DNA of 15,651 nucleotides from DASYQD01 sp036005845 (GTDB lineage: Bacteria > Acidobacteriota > Thermoanaerobaculia > Multivoradales > JAIOJS01): NCBI GenBank assembly GCA_036005845.1, contig DASYQD010000054.1, positions 1 to 15,651 of the forward strand, written 5' to 3'. Position numbers and translations under genes: made by a program. How positions within the stretch are numbered: the first letter of the stretch is position 1; each line of letters opens with the position of its first letter. The notes beneath the pieces were generated by a model. The model had not been told where the DNA came from, did no database searches, and saw only the letters and a program-made list of their open reading frames with translations. Shown here piece after piece: positions 5,975 to 12,877 of the stretch.

Positions 5975-7231
5975 CTACGCGGCGTATCGCCGCAGGATGA
6001 GTGCGCCGTTGGTGCCGCCGAAGCCGAACGAGTTGGTCAGCGCCACGTCGAGGTCCACCTTGCGCGGCGTGTGCGGCACGAAGTCCAGGTCCGCCTCGGC
6101 GTCCGGGTTGTCGAGGTTGATCGTCGGCGGCAGCACCTGCTCCTTGATCGCCAGCGCCAGGATCCCCGTCTCGAGCCCGCCCGCCGCGCCCAGCAGGTGC
6201 CCGGTCGACGACTTGGTCGACGACACCGCCAACTTGTAAGCGTGGTCGCCGAACACCCGCTTGATCGCCTTCACCTCGCCGAGGTCGCCGAGCGTCGTCG
6301 ACGTGCCGTGCGCGTTGATGTAGGTGATCGACTCGGGCGGGAGCTCGGCGTCGAGCAGCGCTTCCTGCATCACCCGCGCGGCGCCGTCGCCCTCGGGATG
6401 CGGCGCCGAGATGTGGTACCCGTCGGAGCTCATGCCGTAACCCACCACCTCGGCGTAGACGTGGGCGCCGCGGGCGCGCGCGTGCTCGATCTCCTCGAGC
6501 ACCACGATGCCGGCGCCCTCGCCCATCACGAAGCCGTCGCGGTCGCGGTCCCACGGCCGCGACGCCTTCTCCGGCTCGTCGTTGCGCGTCGACAGCGCCC
6601 GCATCGCCGCGAAGCCGCCCAGTGCCAATGGCGTGATGACGCCCTCGGTGCCGCCAGCGATCATCGCCTCCGCCTTGCCGAGCTGGATCAGGCGGAACGC
6701 GTCGCCCACCGCGTGGAGGCCGGTCGTGCATGCCGTGCACGGCGCGCTGCTCGGCCCCTTGATGCCGTACTTGATCGACACCTGCCCGGTCGCCATGTTG
6801 ACGATGAGGCCGGGGATGAAGAACGGCGAGATGCGGTCCGGACCGCGCTCGCGCAGGATGTCGTGCATCGCCTCGATCAGCGGCAGGCCGCCGATGCCCG
6901 AGCCGATGATCACCCCGATGCGGGTGCCGTTGCCCTCGTCGATCTTCAAACCAGCGTCCTCGAGCGCGAAGTGGGTGGCGCCGAGGGCGTACTGGATGAA
7001 GGCGTCGGTCTTCTTGATGTCCTTCTTCTCGAGGAAGAGCGCAGGGTCGAAGCCCTTCACCTCGCCGGCGATGCGCGACGGGTAGGCCGAGGCGTCGAAG
7101 TGGGTGATCGGACCGACGCCGCTCTTGCCGGCGAGGAGGGCGTCCCACGTCGCGCGCGTGCCGACGCCCAGCGGGGAGACCAGTCCCACGCCGGTGACGA
7201 CGACCCGCCGTTTGGGGAAACCTGCAGACAT
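5975..7231 (-). CDS. fabF: Beta-ketoacyl-ACP synthase II
   Basis: This condensing enzyme extends acyl-ACP with malonyl-ACP in fatty acid elongation. The 418-residue length is typical. The catalytic triad is visible: Cys168 in TACTTGLHA, His308 in NAHGTST and His345 in TKSSTGHLLGAAG, with the conserved Lys340. N-terminal RRVVVTGVGLVSPLG and C-terminal NSFGFGGTNGALIL are standard family blocks. The start at ATG 7231 matches homologues, although the ribosome binding site is poor. It is the last gene of the lipid operon, 49 bases after acpP, and its partner AcpP carries its substrates. FabB is a less likely alternative given the sequence blocks and the place beside acpP. Confidence 0.97.
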   Translation of the reverse strand: MSAGFPKRRVVVTGVGLVSPLGVGTRATWDALLAGKSGVGPITHFDASAYPSRIAGEVKGFDPALFLEKKDIKKTDAFIQYALGATHFALEDAGLKIDEGNGTRIGVIIGSGIGGLPLIEAMHDILRERGPDRISPFFIPGLIVNMATGQVSIKYGIKGPSSAPCTACTTGLHAVGDAFRLIQLGKAEAMIAGGTEGVITPLALGGFAAMRALSTRNDEPEKASRPWDRDRDGFVMGEGAGIVVLEEIEHARARGAHVYAEVVGYGMSSDGYHISAPHPEGDGAARVMQEALLDAELPPESITYINAHGTSTTLGDLGEVKAIKRVFGDHAYKLAVSSTKSSTGHLLGAAGGLETGILALAIKEQVLPPTINLDNPDAEADLDFVPHTPRKVDLDVALTNSFGFGGTNGALILRRYAA

Positions 7232-7254
7232 GCTCGGACGGAAGGGGAAGCGCT

Positions 7255-7271
7255 GCGCCGGGCGGCGGCGC
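7255..7271 (-). promoter_or_regulatory. Intercistronic stem-loop between acpP and fabF
   Basis: GCGCCG, a 5-nt loop and CGGCGC form a perfect all-GC 6-bp stem just after the acpP stop. Such a hairpin could protect the acpP message or reduce read-through into fabF, which has a poor ribosome binding site. That is inference; short stems arise often by chance in DNA this GC-rich. Confidence 0.3.
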
Positions 7272-7280
7272 CTCTATCGC

Positions 7281-7517
7281 CTAGTTCTGCGTGTTCTTCT
7301 CGATGTAGTTGACGGCGTCCTGCACCGTCGTGATCCCCTCGGCGTCCTCGTCCGAGATCTCGATCCCGAACTCCTCCTCGAACGCCATCACCAGCTCGAC
7401 GATGTCGAGCGAATCGGCCCCCAGGTCGTCGGTGAAGCTGGCCGCCGGCGTGACCTCTTCGGCGTCGACGCCCAACTGCTCGACGATGATGCTCTTGACC
7501 TTCTCGGCTACGGCCAT
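7281..7517 (-). CDS. acpP: Acyl carrier protein
   Basis: This small acidic protein carries growing acyl chains on a phosphopantetheine arm. The 78-residue product has the universal attachment motif GADSLDIVELV, with Ser36 as the modified residue, followed by an acidic helix typical of the family (MAFEEEFGIEI). An excellent ribosome binding site (AGGAGG, about eight bases before ATG 7517) suggests high expression. It sits between fabG and fabF, and a 73-base gap upstream may hold its own promoter. Confidence 0.98.
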   Translation of the reverse strand: MAVAEKVKSIIVEQLGVDAEEVTPAASFTDDLGADSLDIVELVMAFEEEFGIEISDEDAEGITTVQDAVNYIEKNTQN

Positions 7518-7554
7518 CGGACTCCCTCCTATTGCACCTGGTTTCAGCGGACGG

Positions 7555-7584
7555 TTTCTAGCACAAAGCTGTAACGTGGGTCGA
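7555..7584 (-). promoter_or_regulatory. Possible internal promoter for acpP-fabF
   Basis: In the 73-base fabG-acpP gap, TCGACC (7584-7579) and TAGAAA (7560-7555) are separated by 18 bases, each matching four of six sigma70 consensus positions. The start would fall near 7548, about 30 bases before acpP. The gap is visibly richer in A and T than its surroundings, and separate acpP promoters are common. Confidence 0.35.
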
Positions 7585-7590
7585 GAACGG

Positions 7591-8334
7591 CTACATGTAC
7601 ATGCCGCCGGAGACGTTGAGCACGTGGCCGGTGACGTAGGCGGCCTCGTCGGAGGCGAGGTACAGCACGGCCGCTGCCACGTCGTCCACGGTGCCCAGGC
7701 GGCGCAGGGCGATCACCGACTCGAGCTCCTGCTTCCCCTTCTCCGGCAGCACGTCGGTCATCGCGGTGACGATGTATCCCGGCGCCACCACGTTGACGGT
7801 GATGTTCCTGCTGCCGATCTCGCGCGCCAGCGCCTTGGTGAAGCCGATGAGGCCGGCCTTGCTGGCGGCGTAATTGGCCTGGCCGGGGTTGCCCATCAGG
7901 CCGACGACGGAGGAGACGTTGATGATGCGGCCGGCGCGGCGCCGCATCATGCCGCGGATGAGCTCGCGCGAGACGGCGAAGGCGCCGGTCAGGTTGGTGG
8001 TGATGACGCGCTCCCACTGCTCGAGGCTCATGCGGGCGAAGAGGCCGTCGTCGGTGACGCCGGCGTTGTTGACCAGGACGTCGACGTCCGCCCATGCGGC
8101 GGGCAGCGTGGCGAGGCGTTCGGGCACCTGCGCCGGCTGCGAGAGGTCGAGCTGCAGCGGCAGCGCCTGGCCGCCGGCCGCGGCGATCTCCGCCGCCAGC
8201 GACTCCAGCTTGTCGGCGCTGCGCGCCGCCAAGACGACGCGCGCGCCCTGGCCGGCGAGCAGCGCGGCGCAGGCGCGGCCGATGCCTTGCGAGGCGCCGG
8301 TCACCAGCGCCGTCTTGCCGTCGAGTCTGAACAT
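7591..8334 (-). CDS. fabG: 3-oxoacyl-ACP reductase
   Basis: FabG reduces beta-ketoacyl-ACP to beta-hydroxyacyl-ACP with NADPH. The 247-residue short-chain dehydrogenase shows the cofactor loop TGASQGIG (12-19), NNAG (89-92), Asn114, Ser142 in NVSSVVG, and Tyr155/Lys159 in YAASK. The segment MGNPGQANYAASKAGLIGF is typical of true FabG proteins rather than general short-chain dehydrogenases. It starts at ATG 8334 behind GGGAGG and follows fabD by 25 bases. Confidence 0.97.
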   Translation of the reverse strand: MFRLDGKTALVTGASQGIGRACAALLAGQGARVVLAARSADKLESLAAEIAAAGGQALPLQLDLSQPAQVPERLATLPAAWADVDVLVNNAGVTDDGLFARMSLEQWERVITTNLTGAFAVSRELIRGMMRRRAGRIINVSSVVGLMGNPGQANYAASKAGLIGFTKALAREIGSRNITVNVVAPGYIVTAMTDVLPEKGKQELESVIALRRLGTVDDVAAAVLYLASDEAAYVTGHVLNVSGGMYM

Positions 8335-8359
8335 CGGCTCCCTACCTCCCTCTCGCGCC

Positions 8360-9352
8360 TCACCGTATCGAGGCGATCAGCTCCGGCAATCCCTCCGGCT
8401 CGCCGCAGAACGCCGGCCTGCCGCGCTGGCCGATGCGCTTGACGAGGCCGCACAGCACGTTGCCGGGCCCTACCTCGACGAAGCGGTCGACGCCGCCCTC
8501 GCCGGTCATCCACTCCACCGACTCCACCCAACGCACGGGAGAGTCGATCTGGCGAATCAGCGCCTCGCGCGCCTCGGCGCCGGTCGACACCGGCCGCGCA
8601 TCGACGTTGGTGACGACGGGGACGCGTGGGTCGCGGAACTCGGTGCGGCGCAGCATCGGCTCCAGCCCTTCGCGCGCCGGCCGCATGAGCGGCGAGTGGA
8701 AGGGCGCCGACACCGGCAGCAGCATCGCGCGCTTGGCGCCGCGCGCCTGCAGCGCCGGGATGGCGCGCTCGACGGCGGCCTTGTGGCCGGCGATCACCGT
8801 CTGCTCGGGGCTGTTGTAGTTGGCGACGGCGCAGACCTCGGTGGCGGTCGACACCTCGGCGACAACGGCACCCACGTCCGCCGCCGGCAGCCCGAGCACC
8901 GCCGCCATGGCGCCCTCGCCGACCGGCACCGCCTCCTGCATCAGCTCGCCGCGCCGGCGCACCAAGCGCAGCGCGTCGGCCAAGTCGAGCACCCGCGCCG
9001 CCACCAGCGCCGAATACTCGCCGAGGCTGTGCCCCGCCACCAGCGCCGGCTGCACGCCGTGCATCTCCAGCACGCGCAGCATCGCCACCGAGACGGTGAG
9101 GATCGCCGGCTGCTGGTTGGCGGTGAGCTGCAGCTCCTCCGCCGGCCCTTCCCAGCAGAGGCGCGACAGCGGCAGCCGCAGCACGTCGTTCGCCTCGGCG
9201 AACACCGCCGCCGCCGCGGGGAAAGCATCGGCCCAGCTCTTCCCCATCCCGATCCTCTGTGAGCCCTGGCCCGGGAACAGGAAGCCGAGCTTGCCCCCAG
9301 CCGTGGCGAGCGGCGGATCGACCTGAGTCTGCGTCGCCGGTTCGGCCGTCAT
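8360..9352 (-). CDS. fabD: Malonyl-CoA:ACP transacylase
   Basis: FabD moves malonyl groups from CoA to AcpP to supply fatty acid elongation. About 330 residues contain FPGQGSQ near the N-terminus, the nucleophile motif GHSLGEY (Ser about 109), an Arg in RRRGELMQ that binds the malonyl carboxylate (about 134) and the catalytic His in SAPFHSPLM (about 219). The ATG at 9352 shares one base with the plsX stop (TGATG), seven bases after GGAGG. An adjoining GTG at 9355 would add one residue but sits too close to that site. FabD is often preceded by fabH; here it follows plsX directly. Confidence 0.97.
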   Translation of the reverse strand: MTAEPATQTQVDPPLATAGGKLGFLFPGQGSQRIGMGKSWADAFPAAAAVFAEANDVLRLPLSRLCWEGPAEELQLTANQQPAILTVSVAMLRVLEMHGVQPALVAGHSLGEYSALVAARVLDLADALRLVRRRGELMQEAVPVGEGAMAAVLGLPAADVGAVVAEVSTATEVCAVANYNSPEQTVIAGHKAAVERAIPALQARGAKRAMLLPVSAPFHSPLMRPAREGLEPMLRRTEFRDPRVPVVTNVDARPVSTGAEAREALIRQIDSPVRWVESVEWMTGEGGVDRFVEVGPGNVLCGLVKRIGQRGRPAFCGEPEGLPELIASIR

Positions 9353-10434
9353 CACCCTGCCTCCACTTCGCTCGCGTCGCGCGCAGCGCCCGCGGCGCCG
9401 CCGTCCGCTGCTTCCGCCGCCCCGCGCGCGGCCTCCTCCTGCCGGTGGATCAGCTCCATCTGGGTGCGGATCTTCTCCGACACCTCGTGGGTGCTGAACT
9501 CCACCGCCCGCCGCACCGAGTTGCGGATGCCGGTGGCGCTGCTCCGGCCGTGGCCGATGAAGCAGCCGCCCTGCACGCCGAGCAGCGGCGCGGCGCCGTA
9601 CTGGTTGGGATCGGTGCGCCGCCGCACCTCGCGCAGCGCCGGCAGCGCCAGTGCCGCGCCGACGCGCGTCACCAGGCCGGCGCGCAGCTCCTGCTCGAGC
9701 ATCTTGCCCACCATCGAGGCCAGCGACTCGGCCGCCTTGAGCACGACGTTGCCGACGAAGCCGTCGCAGACGATGACGTCGACGGTGCCCGCGAAGACGT
9801 CGCGCCCCTCGACGTTGCCGACGAAGTTGAGGCCGGTCTCCTTCAGCACCTTGAACACCTCGCGGGTGAGGTCGGTGCCCTTGCCCTCCTCCTCGCCCAC
9901 CGACATCAGGCCGACGCGCGGCGAGGCGGTGCCCAGCACCTGCTGGGCGTAGAGGTGCCCCATCACCGCGAACTGGCGCAGGTGGTGGGGCTTGGTGCTG
10001 ACGTTGGCGCCGACGTCGAGCAGCACGGTGCGGCCGCTTTGGTTGGGCAGCACGGCGGCGAGAGCGGGCCGGTCGATGCCGGGAATCGTCTTCATCACCT
10101 TCATCGCCGCCGCCATCATGGCGCCGGTGTTGCCGGCGGAGACGACGGCCGCGGCGCGCCCTTCCTTCACCAGCTCGCAGGCGATGCGGATCGACGAGCG
10201 GCGCTTCTTGCGCAGCGGCGCGATGGCGGGGTCGTCCATCTCGACGACCTCTTCGGCGTGCACCACTTCGATGCGGCCGCGATCGTCGCCCAGGCGCGCC
10301 AGCTCCGCACGCACCACCTCCTCGCGGCCGACGAGGATCACCTGCGCGCCGTCCTCCGCCGCGGCGGCGAACGCGCCTTCGACCACCGCCCTGGGGGCGT
10401 GGTCCCCTCCCATCGCGTCGACCGCGATCTTCAT
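9352..10434 (-). CDS. plsX: Phosphate acyltransferase PlsX
   Basis: PlsX makes acyl-phosphate from acyl-ACP, the donor used by PlsY to start phospholipid synthesis. The start is ATG 10434, giving the hallmark N-terminus MKIAVDAMGGDHAPRAVVEG. Internal family segments include SAGNTGAMMAAAM, VDVIVCDGFVGNVVLKAAES and the GAAPLLGVQGGCFIGHGRS block. The 360 residues slightly exceed the usual 330-350; the extra lies in an Ala/Glu-rich C-terminal tail after HEVSEKIRTQMELI. The frame is open further upstream, but that sequence is low-complexity and overlaps rpmF, so it is not coding. Its stop overlaps the fabD start by one base, implying coupling. Confidence 0.96.
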   Translation of the reverse strand: MKIAVDAMGGDHAPRAVVEGAFAAAAEDGAQVILVGREEVVRAELARLGDDRGRIEVVHAEEVVEMDDPAIAPLRKKRRSSIRIACELVKEGRAAAVVSAGNTGAMMAAAMKVMKTIPGIDRPALAAVLPNQSGRTVLLDVGANVSTKPHHLRQFAVMGHLYAQQVLGTASPRVGLMSVGEEEGKGTDLTREVFKVLKETGLNFVGNVEGRDVFAGTVDVIVCDGFVGNVVLKAAESLASMVGKMLEQELRAGLVTRVGAALALPALREVRRRTDPNQYGAAPLLGVQGGCFIGHGRSSATGIRNSVRRAVEFSTHEVSEKIRTQMELIHRQEEAARGAAEAADGGAAGAARDASEVEAG

Positions 10435-10483
10435 GCCGGCGTTTCCGCGGGATCGGCGCCCGCCGGAAACGGATGCGCGGTGC

Positions 10484-10669
10484 CTAGAGCTGCTCCTCGA
10501 CCGCCGCGACCTGCTTGCCGCGGTAGAAGCCGCAGTGCGGGCAGACACGATGGGCGAGCTTGGTCTCGTGGCAGTTGGGGCAGACGGAGGTGGCCGGCTG
10601 GTCGAGCGCGTGGTGCGCGCGCCGCCGGTCGCGCCGGGCCTTGGAAGTGCGCCGCTTGGGATTTGGCAT
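10484..10669 (-). CDS. rpmF: 50S ribosomal protein L32
   Basis: The 61-residue basic protein begins MPNPKRRTSKARRDRRRAHH, the classic L32 start. It has two CxxC pairs, CPNC (30-33) and CPHC (43-46), forming the zinc-binding version. An AGAAGGG site precedes ATG 10669. The yceD-rpmF-plsX order is widely conserved and ties ribosome and membrane lipid synthesis together in one transcript. Confidence 0.97.
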   Translation of the reverse strand: MPNPKRRTSKARRDRRRAHHALDQPATSVCPNCHETKLAHRVCPHCGFYRGKQVAAVEEQL

Positions 10670-10693
10670 CGTCGGGACCCTTCTCGGTTGGTA

Positions 10694-11227
10694 TCAGTGT
10701 GATTGCTTGCGTTCCTTGAAAGCTTCGAGCGCCTTCCAGCGCGGGTCGACCTCGTCCGTCGCGCAGCCGCAGGGCCCGGCATTGAGGCTCGCCCCGCAGT
10801 CGGGGCAGATGCCGGCGCAGTCGGCCCGGCACAACGGCTTCATCGGCACGTTGAGCTGGATCTGTTCGACGAGCAGAGGCCGCAAATCCACCTCGTCGTC
10901 CTCCGGGACCTCCACCACCCCCAGCTCCTCCTCCGCCAGCGCGTGCTCGCCGTCGGCGGGAGACGGCGCCCCCGGCACGAGCAGCAGCTGCATCGGCTGC
11001 TCGACCTTCTCCACCAGCGGCTCGAGGCACCGCTGGCAGCTCAGGGTCTGCTGGTAGCTGTAGGTGGCGGTGAGGAGGTATCCCGGGTCGGCGAAACGGA
11101 TCTCACCACGCCAGCGCACGGGAGAGAGCGCCTGCACGTCCGGGTTCTCGATCTCCGCCGCGCCGACCGTCTCGGTCTCGTCCCAATGGAACGGTCGTTC
11201 GCGAACCTCTTCGAGCCGGACTTGCAT
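10694..11227 (-). CDS. yceD: DUF177 / YceD family protein
   Basis: This 177-residue protein has the family's cysteine layout: CQRC (64-67) inside TLSCQRCLEPL, an acidic middle, and a cysteine-rich C-terminal part with C133, C137, CPDC (141-144) and CGC (153-155). In bacteria and chloroplasts the family has been linked to 23S rRNA accumulation and ribosome assembly; its exact action here is not shown by sequence. It is the first gene of the lipid operon and ends 24 bases before rpmF, its usual neighbour. The start ATG 11227 lies about 23 bases after a predicted transcription start. Confidence 0.92.
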   Translation of the reverse strand: MQVRLEEVRERPFHWDETETVGAAEIENPDVQALSPVRWRGEIRFADPGYLLTATYSYQQTLSCQRCLEPLVEKVEQPMQLLLVPGAPSPADGEHALAEEELGVVEVPEDDEVDLRPLLVEQIQLNVPMKPLCRADCAGICPDCGASLNAGPCGCATDEVDPRWKALEAFKERKQSH

Positions 11228-11256
11228 AGCTCTGCCCCATAGCGCGTAGCCGCGGA

Positions 11257-11285
11257 AGCGTAGCGGCAGGGGACACGCGAGTCAA
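11257..11285 (-). promoter_or_regulatory. Sigma70-type promoter of the yceD-rpmF-plsX-fab operon
   Basis: On the minus strand TTGACT (11285-11280) is separated by exactly 17 bases from TACGCT (11262-11257). The -35 matches five of six consensus bases, the -10 three of six, including the key TA and the final T. The start would be near 11250, just ahead of yceD. Confidence 0.55.
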
Positions 11286-11318
11286 ATTGGCTTCGACCGC
11301 GAACCCGCCCATCCGAAT

Positions 11319-11348
11319 GAGGTACTTAGCTGGTGTGAGGTGCTTAGC
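11319..11348 (+). repeat. Pair of 12-bp direct repeats in the divergent intergenic region
   Basis: GAGGTACTTAGC (11319-11330) and GAGGTGCTTAGC (11337-11348) differ at one base and start 18 bases apart, close to two helical turns. They lie between the yceD promoter and the sugar dehydrogenase gene and could be tandem activator or repressor sites. Confidence 0.4.
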
Positions 11349-11397
11349 AGGAGAGCGCCCGCCGGCGGGGTACGCTGGCGCCGAGGAGAGAACCCGC

Positions 11398-12867
11398 ATG
11401 AGAGCCGTCACGAGATCCCTCCGCGGCCCCGTCGCCGCCACCCTGGCACTGGCCGCCATGCTCGACCTGTCGACGTCGCCCGTGCAGGCGGCGACGAGCT
11501 GCACCAACGTCGCCTGCGGCGGCTGCACTCCCTCCTCGGGCGGCACCTCGACGCTGATCCCCGCCGCCGCCTTCCCCGCCACCGCCACGACGCCGATCGC
11601 CTTCGTCGATCCCGGCGACTACCGCGGCCGCCGCCTCGTCGCCACCCAGCAAGGCACGATCCTGGTGTGGAACACGAGCACCGCGAGCTTCCTCGGCACG
11701 CCGTTCCTCGACCTGCGCGACGACATCGGCGGCCCGGTCAACAACAGCGGCAGCGAGCGCGGCCTGCTCGCCATGGCGGCCGATCCCGACTACCTCGTCA
11801 ACGGCCGGCTCTACGTCTACTACACCGGCAGCGACGGCGACGTCACCATCGCGCGCTACACCCGCACGGCGATCGACGCCGACACCGGCAACGCCGCCTC
11901 GGCGCTCGTCATCCTGCGCATCGACCACCCGGTGAGCAACCACAACGGCGGCTGGATGGCGTTCGGTCCCGACGGCTTCCTCTACATCACCATCGGCGAC
12001 GGCGGCAACGGCTGTGACGAGGGAAACAACAACGGCAACTTCGACGACAACGCCGAGCTCGACGGCCAGCGCAACAGCACGCTGTTGGGCAAGATGCTGC
12101 GCATCGACGTGCGCGGCATCGACCCCATGGCGGTGGCGCACGACGACTGCGGCGTCGGCCCGTACAACTACACGGTGCCGGTGAGCAATCCGTTCGTCGG
12201 CCAGGAGCCGGCCTGCGACGAGGTCTGGCTGATGGGCCTGCGCAACCCCTTCCGCTGGAGCTTCGACCGCGCCACCGGCGACATCTACATCGGCGACGTC
12301 GGGCAGAACAAGTGGGAGGAGATCGACTTCAAGCGCGCCAACGTGCCGGCGCCGGTCAACTTCGGCTGGGTCTGCCGCGAGGGCGACGAGACGGCGAACA
12401 ACAACGAGTCGGGCTGCACGCTCGCCAACCTGACGCCCTTCTGCCCCACCGACGCCGGCACCACCGGCCAGTTCCCGCGCCCGATCAGCGGCTTCTGGGA
12501 CCCCATCCTCTGCCACCACAACGGCGGCTGGGCGTCGATCATGGGCGGCTACCGCTACCGCGGCGCCATGGTGCCGACGCTCACCGGCTCCTACTTCTAC
12601 GCCGATGCGGCCTGCGGCGACATCTGGAAGACGACGACCCTCGACCCCAACAACCCGGCCGCCATCGCCTCGAGCTGCTGGGCGAGCGGCTTCGCCGGCG
12701 AGTACGGCTTCGCCGAGGACCACCTCGGCGAGCTCTACCTCGTGGTCGGCGGCGCCGGCCGCGTGGACTGCATCCACAACGGCGCTGGATGCACCTGGGC
12801 GAATACCGACATCTTCGCGGACGGGGCCGACACTGGGTCGCTGGCGCGCTGGAGCGGCTCGATCTAG
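11398..12867 (+). CDS. Exported PQQ-dependent sugar dehydrogenase-like protein
   Basis: The 489-residue product resembles the soluble glucose/sorbosone dehydrogenase family (PF07995), six-bladed beta-propellers that oxidise sugars with PQQ. A signal peptide with likely cleavage after VQA (residue 31) sends it to the periplasm or outside. Family blocks are RGLLAMAADPDY (121-132), HNGGWMAFGPDGFLYITIGDGG (182-203; His182 aligns with the catalytic base region), LGKMLRIDVRGIDP and GLRNPFRWSFD (280-290), and GDVGQNKWEEID. The mature part has 14 cysteines, which suggests disulfides in an oxidising compartment. The tail DIFADGADTGSLARWS resembles a C-terminal motif of other secreted proteins. ATG 11398 follows GAGGAG by nine bases and gives the signal peptide directly. 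The sugar substrate and PQQ use are not proven; some relatives lack enzyme activity. Confidence 0.87.
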   Translation: MRAVTRSLRGPVAATLALAAMLDLSTSPVQAATSCTNVACGGCTPSSGGTSTLIPAAAFPATATTPIAFVDPGDYRGRRLVATQQGTILVWNTSTASFLGTPFLDLRDDIGGPVNNSGSERGLLAMAADPDYLVNGRLYVYYTGSDGDVTIARYTRTAIDADTGNAASALVILRIDHPVSNHNGGWMAFGPDGFLYITIGDGGNGCDEGNNNGNFDDNAELDGQRNSTLLGKMLRIDVRGIDPMAVAHDDCGVGPYNYTVPVSNPFVGQEPACDEVWLMGLRNPFRWSFDRATGDIYIGDVGQNKWEEIDFKRANVPAPVNFGWVCREGDETANNNESGCTLANLTPFCPTDAGTTGQFPRPISGFWDPILCHHNGGWASIMGGYRYRGAMVPTLTGSYFYADAACGDIWKTTTLDPNNPAAIASSCWASGFAGEYGFAEDHLGELYLVVGGAGRVDCIHNGAGCTWANTDIFADGADTGSLARWSGSI

Positions 12868-12877
12868 GCGTCGAGCG

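Noticed and set aside
4800..7148. Single 782-codon minus-strand frame joining the fabF region and the repeat protein
   Set aside because: Only the part from ATG 5873 is real. The upstream part is an Arg-rich shadow of fabF, and a proper ribosome binding site and signal peptide lie at 5873.
6071..7312. Plus-strand open frame opposite fabF
   Set aside because: Antisense shadow with biased composition and no recognisable domain.
7874..9262. Plus-strand open frame opposite fabG and fabD
   Set aside because: Antisense shadow of two well-supported genes.
10435..10782. N-terminal extension of plsX
   Set aside because: It overlaps rpmF and is Arg/Ser-rich; MKIAVDAMGGDHAP is the normal PlsX N-terminus.
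11287..11397. Longer start for the sugar dehydrogenase-like gene
   Set aside because: It would bury the signal peptide behind 37 residues, while ATG 11398 has a good ribosome binding site.
11344..12777. Minus-strand open frame opposite the sugar dehydrogenase gene
   Set aside because: Val/Ala/Arg-rich shadow; the plus-strand protein has a signal peptide and beta-propeller motifs.
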